DNA of 45,757 nt, taken from NCBI GenBank assembly GCA_964588535.1, contig CAZPQA010000014.1:1-45757 (forward strand), in the 5' to 3' direction. The notes below the pieces were generated by a model. It saw only the letters and a list, made by a program, of their open reading frames with translations. It searched no databases and was not told the origin of the DNA. How positions within the stretch are numbered: position 1 is the first letter of the stretch; each line of letters starts with the position of its first letter. The position numbers and the translations under genes are program-made. This DNA is from NaphS2 sp964588535. Lineage in GTDB: Bacteria > Desulfobacterota > DSM-4660 > Desulfatiglandales > Desulfatiglandaceae. Below are positions 33,329 to 41,923 of the stretch, piece by piece.

Positions 33329-35119
33329 ATGTGGAACACCGTGAGCAAAGGTGCTTCAGCCGTTGAACAGGCGGTAAAGCAATACCTTCCCCCCTGCCAG
33401 GAAGAGTGTCCCATCAACGAGGACATTCAACGCACCAACGTCCTGATTTCCCTGCTATCCGAGGACCCCGAAGCGGCCGCGCCGGCCATTCTTGAAATTG
33501 GAGACTACCTGTACGACAAAAACCCCTTCTTCGCGGTGTGCGGCTACGTGTGCGGTCTCTGCGAGCTGGAATGCAACTACCACGCAAAGGGGGGCGCCAT
33601 CAAGAGAAGACTTCTCAAACGCTTCATCTCCGATTCTTACATCCCCTATCTGGAAACCCGCGACGAATGGAATCTCATCAAACACCGGGAGAATGTGGCC
33701 GTCGTGGGCGGAGGTCCGGCGGGGCTCATGGCCGGCTACGACCTCAGCCGGCGCGGGTACCGGGTAACCGTATTCGAGGCATCGGACCGCCTGGGCGGGG
33801 CGCTGTGGCTGATTCCCCGTTACCGGCTGCCCGAGCCGGTGCTGGCGTCTACCTTGGAAGGGATGGTGCGGATGGTGGGCATGGACGTCAAATTGAACAC
33901 GCGGATCGGCCAGGGGAAGTGGACCCTGGACAAGCTGCAGAACGAGGGCTTCAAGGCCGTCTTCATCGCCCAGGGAACCCCCACCCCCAGGGCCCTGACT
34001 TTTGACGGGAAACCGGTAAAAGGCCAGGATCTGTCCGGGGTCATGTTCGGCCAGTCATTCCTCTACGAGGTGAGCCACGGCAACATTCGGCCCAATTATT
34101 TCACGGGGAAGAAGGTGCTGGTGATCGGCGGCGGGAATGTGGCCTTTGACGTGGCCCGGACGGCGCGACGGTTGGGGGGCGAAACCGCCATCGTGGCCCT
34201 GGAATGCGAAGACAAGACTTCCCGGAACGGGATCCCGGCGGATGTGGAAGAGATTCGCGGGGCCTGGGAAGAAGGGATCCGCATCACCTATTCCAGGGGC
34301 ATTCAGAAGATCATCGGCGAGGGCGAACAGATGAAAGGGGCAGTGTGCCCCAGGTGCGTCCGAGTCTTCGATGAAAAGGGTTTCAACCCGGCCTTTGACC
34401 CGAAGGACACCCTGGTACTGGACGGGGATGTCCTCATTGTCACGGTGGGCCAGGGACCCGACTGGTCGGCGCTTCAGACGGAAGGGCTCGTGGATGACCG
34501 CGGAAGGCTTGCGGTGGACCCGGTAACCCTTCAGAGCCTGAATAAAAAGTGGGTCTTTGTGGGCGGGGATCTCCGCAAGCCCGGGTTCATGGTGGAGGCC
34601 ATGCAGGACGGCCTGGTGGCAGCGGAATCCATCGAGCGTTACCTTCAGGAGCGGGACATGACCGAGGAGCGGAAACGGCTCTTCGAAGTGCAGGACATCC
34701 CCATGCGCCGCCATTACCTCACCGAGCCCGAGGTGGTGTGGATTCCCCCTGAAAAACGGATGCACTTCCAGCTCTTTGAGCGGGGGTTTACGCTGCCCGA
34801 GGCCATCGAGGAGGCCCGGCGCTGTCTGGCCTGCGGCCCCTGCATTTCCTGCAAGGCCTGCGTCTCCATCGGTCTCCGGGACTCTCTGAACCCGGTGGAG
34901 GTCCTCGCCGACCGATGCTGCGGGTGCGGCATCTGCGTGTCGGCCTGCGTCTACAGCGCCATCCAACTCAAGGATGTGGACATGGGGCGGATCTCGGTGA
35001 CGGATATCTTCAAGTGCAAGTCCTGCGGCATGTGCGTGTCGGCCTGCCCTTCCGATGCCAGAACCCTTGAAGAAGAGAGCCTGGAGGCCGCGGTGACAGC
35101 GGCAGTGACCGGTCTTTAG
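33329..35119 (+). CDS. Iron-sulfur flavoprotein, GltD/NfnB-like with two ferredoxin clusters
   Basis: About 596 residues. The N-terminal cysteine domain has PPCQEECPINEDIQ (Cys23, Cys27) and CGYVCGLCELEC (71-82), as in GltD and NfnB. A FAD-binding motif VAVVGGGPAGLMAGYDL (about 123-139) and an NAD(P)H-binding motif VLVIGGGNVAFDVA (263-276) follow. Near the end are CGPCISCKACVS and two [4Fe-4S] ferredoxin motifs, CCGCGICVSACVYSA and CKSCGMCVSACPSDA. It should carry electrons between a pyridine nucleotide, FAD and several clusters, acting as the electron-accepting arm for the hydrogenase encoded after it. ATG 33329 is preferred over 33311 because GGAAGGAGA lies 8 nt upstream of it. First gene of the operon. 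Confidence 0.9.
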   Translation: MWNTVSKGASAVEQAVKQYLPPCQEECPINEDIQRTNVLISLLSEDPEAAAPAILEIGDYLYDKNPFFAVCGYVCGLCELECNYHAKGGAIKRRLLKRFISDSYIPYLETRDEWNLIKHRENVAVVGGGPAGLMAGYDLSRRGYRVTVFEASDRLGGALWLIPRYRLPEPVLASTLEGMVRMVGMDVKLNTRIGQGKWTLDKLQNEGFKAVFIAQGTPTPRALTFDGKPVKGQDLSGVMFGQSFLYEVSHGNIRPNYFTGKKVLVIGGGNVAFDVARTARRLGGETAIVALECEDKTSRNGIPADVEEIRGAWEEGIRITYSRGIQKIIGEGEQMKGAVCPRCVRVFDEKGFNPAFDPKDTLVLDGDVLIVTVGQGPDWSALQTEGLVDDRGRLAVDPVTLQSLNKKWVFVGGDLRKPGFMVEAMQDGLVAAESIERYLQERDMTEERKRLFEVQDIPMRRHYLTEPEVVWIPPEKRMHFQLFERGFTLPEAIEEARRCLACGPCISCKACVSIGLRDSLNPVEVLADRCCGCGICVSACVYSAIQLKDVDMGRISVTDIFKCKSCGMCVSACPSDARTLEEESLEAAVTAAVTGL

Positions 35120-35165
35120 AATACCCTGAAGGGGCGGTGCCGCAAACAATTCGAGGAGCGACGTT

Positions 35166-35564
35166 ATGGACCATGAGCCGAAACTCGTCTGTTTTTCGTG
35201 TAAATTCGGGCGGGGATATCTCAGGGATTTTGAGGACAAGAACGAAGCGTCCGCGTCCCTGATTCCCGTGGAGTGCAGCGGAAGGCTGGATGCCATCCAC
35301 CTGCTCAGGGTGTTCAAGGAAGGAGCCGACGGCGTTCTGATCCTGGCCTGTGAGGAAGGGTACTGCCACTTTCAGGAAGGGAATTTTCGGACCCTCAAAA
35401 TGCTCTATCTTTTAAAAGAGGTGCTTCAGGCACACCACATTGACGGGGAACGGATACGGATCGAATTTTCCCTGGATCCGGAGGGGCAGGAAATCCCCGT
35501 CCGGATTGCGCAGATGAAGGAATCCCTCGCGGCACTGGGGCCCCTGGACAGGGCCCGGCTGTAA
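35166..35564 (+). CDS. mvhD: Hydrogenase iron-sulfur subunit MvhD
   Basis: A 132-residue MvhD/FrhD-type protein with the cysteine pattern CFSC (9-12), PVECSGR (Cys37) and LACEEGYCHFQEGN (Cys62, Cys67). This binds a [2Fe-2S] cluster that passes electrons from the [NiFe] hydrogenase to a partner flavoprotein. In methanogens the partner is HdrA; here the only candidate is the flavoprotein encoded 46 bp upstream. GGAG lies 7 nt before the ATG, and the hydrogenase small-subunit gene starts 15 bp after the stop. Confidence 0.9.
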   Translation: MDHEPKLVCFSCKFGRGYLRDFEDKNEASASLIPVECSGRLDAIHLLRVFKEGADGVLILACEEGYCHFQEGNFRTLKMLYLLKEVLQAHHIDGERIRIEFSLDPEGQEIPVRIAQMKESLAALGPLDRARL

Positions 35565-35579
35565 ACGGAGGAGGCTTAT

Positions 35580-36572
35580 ATGGGCGAAAAACCGAAAATC
35601 GCCATCTGTTGGCTCGGGGCCTGCGGCGGCTGCGATGAGGCTATTGTGGACCTGAATGAGGGCCTTCTCAACGTGGCCGATGCGGTATCCATCGAACTCT
35701 GGCCCGTGGCCATGGACTTCAAATACGACCACCTGGCCGCTTTCGGAAAAAATGACATTGCCGTGGGGCTCGTGAGCGGCCATGTGCGGAATTCGGAACA
35801 TGAGGAAGTGGCCCGCCTGCTGCGGGAACGGTGCCGGTTGATCATCGCCCTGGGTGCCTGCGCCTCTTTTGGCGGGACTCCGGGAATGGCCAATCTTATT
35901 CCCAGGGAAGAAATCCTGGAGACGGTCTATATGAAAGCCCCCAGCGTTGTGAATCCCGAGGGAATCCTGCCCCTGAAGGAGACACCATGGGAGGGAGAGA
36001 CCCTGTATCTCCCCGAGTTCCTGGATCATGTGTATGCTCTGCACCAGGTCATTTCAGTGGATTATTTCATACCGGGGTGCCCGCCGCCGCCGGAACTGAT
36101 TAAAAACGGGGTCCAGGCCGTCCTGACGGACCACCTGCCCCCAAAGGGCTCTACCCTGGCCCCGCGGAAAGCCCTGTGCGAAACCTGCCCCCGAAACAAA
36201 ACCAAGCCCATGCGGCTGGAAATCCAGGGACCCATCCGGCGTATTCATGAAGTGGATGCGGACCCGGAAACCTGTTTCCTGGCGGAAGGCATTCTGTGTA
36301 TGGGACCGGCCACACGGACCGGGTGCGGCGAGACCTGCATTCGAACCAATATTCCCTGCCGGGGCTGCTTCGGGCCCACCCCAGGCGTTGCCGACCCGGG
36401 CTCACGGTTCATTTCATCGCTGGCTGCACTCCTCAAAGTGGGGGCCACCGGAGATCCGGAGGCGGTCATGGCCTCCATCGGTGACCCCGTGGGCTACCTG
36501 TACCGGTTTACCCACCCGGTTTCCACCCTGGGGGAGAGATACCTGAGCGGCGAAACGGAGGAAACCCCATGA
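35580..36572 (+). CDS. mvhG: [NiFe] hydrogenase small subunit, group 3c type (MvhG)
   Basis: A 330-residue small subunit without a twin-arginine signal, so the enzyme is cytoplasmic. The proximal cluster ligands start in CWLGACGGCDEAIVDL (Cys10, 15, 18), followed by LGACASFGGTPGMAN and a PGCPPPPELI stretch. The C-terminal half has two further cysteine groups (ALCETCPRNK, GCGETCIRTNIPCRGCFGPT) for the distal clusters. It relays electrons from the active site in MvhA to MvhD. GGAGGAGG precedes the ATG, and its end overlaps the large-subunit start by 4 nt. Confidence 0.93.
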   Translation: MGEKPKIAICWLGACGGCDEAIVDLNEGLLNVADAVSIELWPVAMDFKYDHLAAFGKNDIAVGLVSGHVRNSEHEEVARLLRERCRLIIALGACASFGGTPGMANLIPREEILETVYMKAPSVVNPEGILPLKETPWEGETLYLPEFLDHVYALHQVISVDYFIPGCPPPPELIKNGVQAVLTDHLPPKGSTLAPRKALCETCPRNKTKPMRLEIQGPIRRIHEVDADPETCFLAEGILCMGPATRTGCGETCIRTNIPCRGCFGPTPGVADPGSRFISSLAALLKVGATGDPEAVMASIGDPVGYLYRFTHPVSTLGERYLSGETEETP

Positions 36573-38032
36573 CCCAGCGGATCACCATCAATCCCATCAC
36601 GCGACTGGAAGGGCACGGAAAAATCGAGATCTTCCTGGACGATCAGGGTGAGGTCCGTGACGCTTTCTGGCAGGTGGTGGAACTGAGGGGCTTTGAGCGG
36701 TTCTGCGTGGGACGTCCCGCCGAAGAGATGACGCGGATCGCCCCCAACATCTGCGGCGTCTGTCCGTCGGCCCATCACATGGCCGCTTCCAAGGCCCTGG
36801 ACGCCCTTTACGGGGTGGAACCCACCCCCACCGCGCGTCTCCTGCGGGAACTGGAATTCAACGCCTTTATCATCGAGGATCACTACATCCATTTCTTCTT
36901 CCTGGCGGCCCCGGATTTCCTTCTGGGACCGGACGCCGACCCTTCGGAGCGCAATATCCTGGGGGTCATCGGCCGGGTGGGCGTGGAGATTGGAAAACGG
37001 GTTATCGATATTCGAAAACGGAACCGGGACATCATCCGGCATCTTTTCAGCAAGGCGCCCCATCCGGAGGGGGGGCTGCCCGGCGGGGTTCCCAGAGGGA
37101 TCGCCGAAGAAGATCGAAAAAATATCATGGCCACCGCCGATGATTCTGTGGAATTCGCCCTTTTCGCCCTGGACCTGTTCAAAAAGGAGGTGCTGGGCCA
37201 AAAGGCGTTAAAAGACCTGATCCTGAGCGAGGCCTACGCCCTTGACACCTATTACATGGCCCTCGTGGATGAAGATGACCGTGTGAGTTTCTACGACGGA
37301 ACGGTGAAGGTGATCGGGCCCGACGGAAAGGAATTTGCCCGTTTCGATCCCGCGGACTATCTCGACCACATTGCCGAGTGGGTAGAGCCCTGGACCACCA
37401 TCAAGTTCTGCTACCTGAAACAGCTGGGCTGGCAGGGGCTGGTGGAGGGGGATAACACATCCCTTTACCGGGTGGCCCCCCTGGCCAGGCTGAATGTGGC
37501 CAGCGGCATGGCAACGCCCCTGGCCCAGAAGGAATATGAACACTTTTTCGAAACCCTGGGAGAAGGGCCTGCCCCCCATACCCTGGCCATGCACTGGGCG
37601 CGACTCATCTGCGCCCTCCAGGCCGCGGAGCGCAACCGGATTATCGCAAGAGATCCGCTGCTCACCAGCCGGGACATTCGAAACATGAATCTCAACCTGG
37701 TAGGGAAAGGGGTCGGGTGCGTCGAGGCCCCCCGGGGAACGCTGTTTCATCATTATGAAACGGATGACAGGGGCATCCTGACCCGGGTCAACCTGGTCGT
37801 GGCCACCCAGAACAATGCCGGCCCCATCTGCCTCTCCATCAAGAAAGCGGCCCGGGCCTTTGTGAAAGGGCCGGAGGTGAAGGAAGGATTTTTGAACCGC
37901 GTGGAGATGGCCTTTCGGGCCTATGACCCCTGCCTCGCTTGCGCCACCCATTCCCTTCCGGGCGGCATCCCGTTTGTGGTGAATCTGAGGGACCCCTCCG
38001 GAGCGCTCATTCGGACCATTCAGCGTGACTGA
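36569..38032 (+). CDS. mvhA: [NiFe] hydrogenase large subunit, group 3c type (MvhA)
   Basis: The 487-residue catalytic subunit. The L1 motif NICGVCPSAHH (Cys62, Cys65) and the L2 motif DPCLACATH (Cys455, Cys458) give the four nickel ligands, all cysteine. L2 is followed by 26 residues after His461, a C-terminal extension of the kind that a maturation protease removes once nickel is inserted. The N-terminal ITINPITRLEGHGKIEIFLD is typical. It oxidises or produces H2 in the cytoplasm. The start overlaps mvhG by 4 nt, and the end overlaps the protease gene by 8 nt. Confidence 0.94.
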   Translation: MTQRITINPITRLEGHGKIEIFLDDQGEVRDAFWQVVELRGFERFCVGRPAEEMTRIAPNICGVCPSAHHMAASKALDALYGVEPTPTARLLRELEFNAFIIEDHYIHFFFLAAPDFLLGPDADPSERNILGVIGRVGVEIGKRVIDIRKRNRDIIRHLFSKAPHPEGGLPGGVPRGIAEEDRKNIMATADDSVEFALFALDLFKKEVLGQKALKDLILSEAYALDTYYMALVDEDDRVSFYDGTVKVIGPDGKEFARFDPADYLDHIAEWVEPWTTIKFCYLKQLGWQGLVEGDNTSLYRVAPLARLNVASGMATPLAQKEYEHFFETLGEGPAPHTLAMHWARLICALQAAERNRIIARDPLLTSRDIRNMNLNLVGKGVGCVEAPRGTLFHHYETDDRGILTRVNLVVATQNNAGPICLSIKKAARAFVKGPEVKEGFLNRVEMAFRAYDPCLACATHSLPGGIPFVVNLRDPSGALIRTIQRD

Positions 38033-38519
38033 CGTCTGGCAGGGGCTTGTGATTGTGGGCATGGGAAATCCCCTGCTCACGGACGACGGCGTGGGACATC
38101 ATGCGGCCCGGGCCTTGGGCAGTGACTGCTTTCCGGGTGCCGTAGTGCACACCATTCCCATGGTGGGGATGGAACTTCTGGACCTCATCGCCGGATACGA
38201 CAGCCTCTGCCTGGTGGATGCTGTGACAACCGGAAAAAGGCCCATCGGCGCCGCGGACCGTTTTCCGCTGCCTGGCCCGGGCCTTCACAGCTGCTCCTCC
38301 CATGGCCCGGACCTCCACTCCGTGCTGTCCCTGGGACATTCCCTCCATCTCAACATTCCTCAAATCACCCTGCTCTACGGCATCGAGATCGGAACGGAAA
38401 TCGCTTATGGCGAGGATCTTACGCCCGCCCTTCGGGCACGCTTCAAAACCGCCATTTTACAGATTGCCGAAGACATGCGGACACTATTTATGCGCAAGTA
38501 TCACTTCGGATGGAAATAA
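38025..38519 (+). CDS. Hydrogenase maturation endopeptidase (HyaD/HycI family)
   Basis: A 164-residue protease starting at GTG 38025 inside the end of mvhA. IVGMGNPLLTDDGVGHHAAR contains the conserved GN.L..DDG.G block with the nickel-sensing aspartate. The second acidic site is in GMELLDLIAGYDSLCLVDAV, and a conserved His lies in SCSSHGPDLHSVLSLG. It should cleave the MvhA extension after the last L2 residue. Its last 36 nt overlap, tail to tail, the end of the methyltransferase gene on the other strand. Confidence 0.9.
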   Translation: MTDVWQGLVIVGMGNPLLTDDGVGHHAARALGSDCFPGAVVHTIPMVGMELLDLIAGYDSLCLVDAVTTGKRPIGAADRFPLPGPGLHSCSSHGPDLHSVLSLGHSLHLNIPQITLLYGIEIGTEIAYGEDLTPALRARFKTAILQIAEDMRTLFMRKYHFGWK

Positions 38520-39173
38520 CATCTGCTGATAATATTCTCTCGTTTCTACCCTGAATCCATGTTCTTCCAATTTTCCGGACAGTTTAACCCCCCGGCAACC
38601 CCCCATTGTTTTAGGGGAGAGGTTATAAACGAAATCATACAATCTGCTGCCAGAACGTTCCCCCTCTGTCATGTTGACCAAAACCAGCCTTCCCTCTTTC
38701 TTTAGGACTCGTTTGAATTCCGTCAGTATTTTGTCCATATCTTCAAAAGGGATCAGGTCAAACATGTAATTGTTCACCAAGATGTCTATTGACTCATCCG
38801 CCATCTCAAGTTGAAAGGCTGTCCCGAAATTTAGTGAATAATTTGCAGAAGAAATCTTTTTTAATCTCTTTTTTGCTTTCTCCAACATCCCCTGTGATAA
38901 ATCAATTCCGGTGTTGGTTCCACTCGGGTTTCCTTTTACGATTTCATAAAAAGCCAAACCTGTTCCAACGGCAACCTCCAGGACATGGCTACCGTCTTTT
39001 ATTTCCGCAAGTTCTATGGCTCTATTTCGAGCACGTGATTCCGTTAATTTTCCCCAAACATCATAAATAGGGGCTATCTTGTCATATACGCTTCCGATGT
39101 TACTTTGAGAAATCCTCGCATCTAATTTTTTCTTTTCAGTTGCACAACGTGTGAACCCACAACATGCAATCAT
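38484..39173 (-). CDS. Class I SAM-dependent methyltransferase (UbiE-like)
   Basis: About 229 residues. Motif I SHVLEVAVGTGLAFYEI and motif II TGIDLSQGMLEKAKKRLKK mark a class I Rossmann methyltransferase; NYMFDLIPFEDMDKILTEF then KRVLKKEGRLVLVNMTEGE are motifs III/IV. The opening VYDKIAPIYDVWGKLTESRA resembles UbiE and lipid or quinone methyltransferases. The N-terminal CCGFTRC is unusual. ATG 39173 is chosen because GAGGAGA lies 8 nt upstream; the frame is open to 39233. The substrate is unknown. The 3' end overlaps the hydrogenase protease gene convergently. Confidence 0.85.
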   Translation of the reverse strand: MIACCGFTRCATEKKKLDARISQSNIGSVYDKIAPIYDVWGKLTESRARNRAIELAEIKDGSHVLEVAVGTGLAFYEIVKGNPSGTNTGIDLSQGMLEKAKKRLKKISSANYSLNFGTAFQLEMADESIDILVNNYMFDLIPFEDMDKILTEFKRVLKKEGRLVLVNMTEGERSGSRLYDFVYNLSPKTMGGCRGVKLSGKLEEHGFRVETREYYQQMLFPSEVILAHK

Positions 39174-39293
39174 TGTTCTATTCTCCTCTCTCAATGAGCG
39201 TTGGGTCCTCTTTAATATGGGCGACCATCTCATTTGCTCGGCCGATTGAACGAAGATCCCCTCCTCTCAATTCATCCAACACGCCCATAATTT

Positions 39294-39635
39294 TCAGCAA
39301 TCTTCATTAAAAAGGGATTTTACCTTCAAACCTATGGCAACGGCATCGGCATATTTCTCTATACAAACCGAGACATGTCCCCAGGATGTGGGCAATACGA
39401 ATTGAAAAAAATGGCCGTATCTTATGATAAGGTATTCCAAGCCTCCGCAGTCAATATTGCCCCTTTGTGCAGCCAGTGTGAGAAGCGTCGGGTTTACCAG
39501 CAGTTCCTCATATCGATCCGATTCCGAACCACTGGCGCTTGCAATACCTTCTTTTGACATGGTTTCAAGTTCACCATCCCGGTAAATCGCCACATATCGT
39601 ACATTTTGAGATAAAGAAAATATTTTATTGATCAT
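39294..39635 (-). CDS. Small conserved protein, possibly roadblock-like
   Basis: A 113-residue protein with no family I recognise for certain. The order NVRYVAIYRDGELETMSK, a helix NPTLLTLAAQRGNIDCGGLE, a strand YLIIRYGHFFQFVLP and strand/helix HVSVCIEKYADAVAIGLKVK resembles the roadblock/LC7 fold. AGGAGAT lies 5 nt before the ATG. It lies between the methyltransferase and the PadR operon, on the same strand as both, separated from the latter by a hairpin repeat. Confidence 0.65.
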   Translation of the reverse strand: MINKIFSLSQNVRYVAIYRDGELETMSKEGIASASGSESDRYEELLVNPTLLTLAAQRGNIDCGGLEYLIIRYGHFFQFVLPTSWGHVSVCIEKYADAVAIGLKVKSLFNEDC

Positions 39636-39675
39636 AAGATCTCCTGTTGTTTAAGTTTTCGAAGTTTGATGGCGT

Positions 39676-39716
39676 CGTAAAAAGTCCCATCTACCGCGTT
39701 GCAGTGACTTTTTACG
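39676..39716. repeat. Hairpin repeat CGTAAAAAGTC/GACTTTTTACG
   Basis: Perfect 11-bp arms around a 19-nt loop at the 3' end of the membrane-SCP2-flavodoxin gene. The stop codon and the last residues (MVP) of that gene lie in the right-hand part. A half-copy GACTTTTTACGGG plus CATCAATTTT recurs at 42851-42875, at the 3' end of the hotdog gene, so this is a dispersed element. Confidence 0.65.
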
Positions 39717-41466
39717 GGACCATCAATTTTGGAAAGTTTTTAAAATATGACGCTTTTCCGTCTAATGATTCCCAGAAGTAATTCGTTTGCTCCTCAAATT
39801 TTTTCTGTGAAATTTCCACGTCTGACACCGCTTCCATAAACGCCATATCGATTTTTCCCGCCTTTACTACCTGCTCTCCGGCATCATAACACGCCTGTTC
39901 CACTCTCATACGTCTTTCGCCATATACCGGTTGCGCAATGAGCTCGGCGCCTGGCATATAGAATTCACCCATAAGAGATGTCTGTTCAGAGTGACTGTGA
40001 ATACATCGGAACATGCCTTTCAGTCCGTCGAAATTGTGATCCACTTCAGGGAATCCGGCAGCACTGAACACGACAAAGCCCTGCTGTCGTTCTTCAGGAT
40101 AACGATGCGGGTGTCTTGTTACCCCGTTCTCAATGAGCATATAGGGCTTCAGATTCGGCACATTTCGATCCAGAAAGTTTTTCATTATACCGGTCACGTT
40201 GTAAACATAAAGCGGCGACGCAAAGACAACCAAATCCGCTTTTCTGGATTTCAGCCGCAGGTCGGTCATGTCGTCTTTAAAAATACATTCCCCGGGCGTT
40301 TTGGTCCAGCATGTATAGCAACCCGTGCAGGGATTGATTTTCATATCTTTCAGCTTGATGTATTCAATTTCGGCGCCTGCCGACTTGGCTCCCCTGCAAA
40401 AATGGTTCACCATAAAGGTGGTTTTGCTGAATTTAGTGTTTCGCGGCCCTCCATCGAAAACAACAATCTTCTTGATTCGCTCCGGCTCAAATGTTTTGTA
40501 TTCAAACTCAATCTCTTTCGGTTTTTGTTTTACATCTTCTTCAGGTTCACTTGACGGTCCAAACAACTCACCCAATTTTAATAAGATCGTCATATCGCCA
40601 TCAACCGTATATTTCTTATTGATATATGCCTGATCACCCGAAATCTCGTTGTTCGAAATGGCAAGCCAGAGTTTCGAATCGGCCAGAATAGTTGTTTTGG
40701 GTTCTGGATGCGTACCTTCGGTATAAGTGCATTCAAGATTCTTGATAATCAAGTATCCATCGGTGGGTTCCTCACCGGTTAGATGGAATTGAATAATCGT
40801 ATCCAACCCCTCAGCGAGCCCTTTATTTAATCCAAAAGGCATTGCCTCGAATAAATCTTTTATCGATTCGAAGTGCAGCTGTTCTCCTTGAGTCGTTTGC
40901 ATTAAAACCGCAGGCAATTTCCGGTTTATGGGTATTCCCACTGCAAGCAGCAAAACGATTGGGACAATACTTGAAATAATGACCTGTATCCCCCCGTCAT
41001 CGGAATATTTTATGGTGGATAAAATAATACAACTGCCAAACAATGCCGCCCAAATATAATTGATGATGATGTTTATCTTCCTGAATTGACCTGTTTTGGT
41101 AATGGCTTCAGGGTAATTCCTTTTTGAAAATTCATAGGTGAAAGGGTCCAGTTTGAACAAAGGGGGGAATAGTGCCACGGAAAATAAGCCCACATACAGC
41201 GCTGTTATGACATTTTCCAGATATAACTGCCCTAATGAGGGGACTAAAAACACCGAAAATGCCCCCAGTATCACAATTCCCGAAATTCCGTAATTGAAAT
41301 AGCTTTTTACTTTTGCTGCAATCGCTATTATCAAATTCAGAAGCACAATAGCACTTATGATTAAGACATAGGGTTTAAGACTCTCCAGGCGAAATCTCCC
41401 TGCAATGGCCAGGGAGTTAATCGCAATTATTCCGGCAAACGGTAAATATTTTATGATGAATTTCAT
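39712..41466 (-). CDS. Membrane-SCP2-flavodoxin fusion, iron-sulfur flavoprotein type
   Basis: About 584 residues in three parts. Residues 1-185 form some six or seven membrane helices (SLAIAG, VLIISAIVLLNLIIAIAA, ALYVGLFSVALFPPLF, IVPIVLLLAVGIPI). Residues about 200-300 resemble an SCP2 sterol-carrier fold (DLFEAMPFGLNKGLAEGL, ADSKLWLAISNNEISGDQAY, KLGELF). Residues 330-584 form an NADPH-dependent FMN reductase/flavodoxin-like domain (KKIVVFDGGPRNTKFSKTTF, then NPCTGCYTCWTKTPGECIFK with three clustered cysteines and VFASPLYVYNVTGIMKNFLD). It may reduce a lipid-like substrate held by the SCP2 part at the membrane; that is inference. ATG 41466 has AAGGAG 9 nt upstream, so it is preferred over 41475. 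Last gene of the PadR operon. Confidence 0.8.
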   Translation of the reverse strand: MKFIIKYLPFAGIIAINSLAIAGRFRLESLKPYVLIISAIVLLNLIIAIAAKVKSYFNYGISGIVILGAFSVFLVPSLGQLYLENVITALYVGLFSVALFPPLFKLDPFTYEFSKRNYPEAITKTGQFRKINIIINYIWAALFGSCIILSTIKYSDDGGIQVIISSIVPIVLLLAVGIPINRKLPAVLMQTTQGEQLHFESIKDLFEAMPFGLNKGLAEGLDTIIQFHLTGEEPTDGYLIIKNLECTYTEGTHPEPKTTILADSKLWLAISNNEISGDQAYINKKYTVDGDMTILLKLGELFGPSSEPEEDVKQKPKEIEFEYKTFEPERIKKIVVFDGGPRNTKFSKTTFMVNHFCRGAKSAGAEIEYIKLKDMKINPCTGCYTCWTKTPGECIFKDDMTDLRLKSRKADLVVFASPLYVYNVTGIMKNFLDRNVPNLKPYMLIENGVTRHPHRYPEERQQGFVVFSAAGFPEVDHNFDGLKGMFRCIHSHSEQTSLMGEFYMPGAELIAQPVYGERRMRVEQACYDAGEQVVKAGKIDMAFMEAVSDVEISQKKFEEQTNYFWESLDGKASYFKNFPKLMVP

Positions 41467-41481
41467 GGATCCCATCTCCTT

Positions 41482-41913
41482 CTAGTATCCCATTTTGATT
41501 TCAACCGTCTTGTTGCCATCCAATTTAAATGAAGCATCTTCAAAGTCGGGCGGACCAAATGTACCAGACACATTATTTGAAAACGCATAACCCTCCTTAG
41601 GAATTCCAAAGAAATTCTTATCCAACTTGCTGTTTGAATTGGTGTCGTGGAAAACCGCTATGGCATAGGTTCCCACAGGAATATCCTCGAACATGGCAAC
41701 AGCTTTTTCACCCGTCACTTTTATAATTCTACCGTTGTAAGACTTTTCTGTTTCAGGAAAGGTCTCCGCACTCGTGTACAATCCGACTGAAATTGCCCCT
41801 TCCCTACCCTGAATCTCCGAGATTTCGACGGTGAGCGTCCCAGTTTGAGCGTATGCGATTGAAACAAAAAATGTGAAACTGATAACCATGAACGACAATC
41901 TAAATCTTTTCAT
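41482..41913 (-). CDS. Exported DUF2141 protein
   Basis: A 143-residue protein with a signal peptide (MKRFRLSFMVISFTFFVSIA ending YAQ). TLTVEISEIQGREGAISVGL, MFEDIPVGTYAIAVFHDTNS, then SKLDKNFFGIPKEGYAFSNN fit the DUF2141 beta-sandwich family (periplasmic or secreted, function unknown). GGAGG precedes the ATG. It lies 10 bp after padR and about 15 bp before the membrane-flavodoxin fusion gene, clearly co-transcribed. Confidence 0.85.
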   Translation of the reverse strand: MKRFRLSFMVISFTFFVSIAYAQTGTLTVEISEIQGREGAISVGLYTSAETFPETEKSYNGRIIKVTGEKAVAMFEDIPVGTYAIAVFHDTNSNSKLDKNFFGIPKEGYAFSNNVSGTFGPPDFEDASFKLDGNKTVEIKMGY

Positions 41914-41923
41914 TTTGGACCTC

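Noticed and set aside
34055..35317. A 420-codon open frame on the minus strand opposite the hydrogenase flavoprotein
   Set aside because: It lies over a gene with clear FAD and Fe-S motifs, shows a His/Leu/Gly-rich composition typical of antisense frames in GC-rich genes, and has no recognisable motif.
38484..38519. 36-nt tail-to-tail overlap of the hydrogenase protease and methyltransferase genes as a regulatory antisense
   Set aside because: Convergent overlaps of this size are common; no further evidence of regulation is visible.
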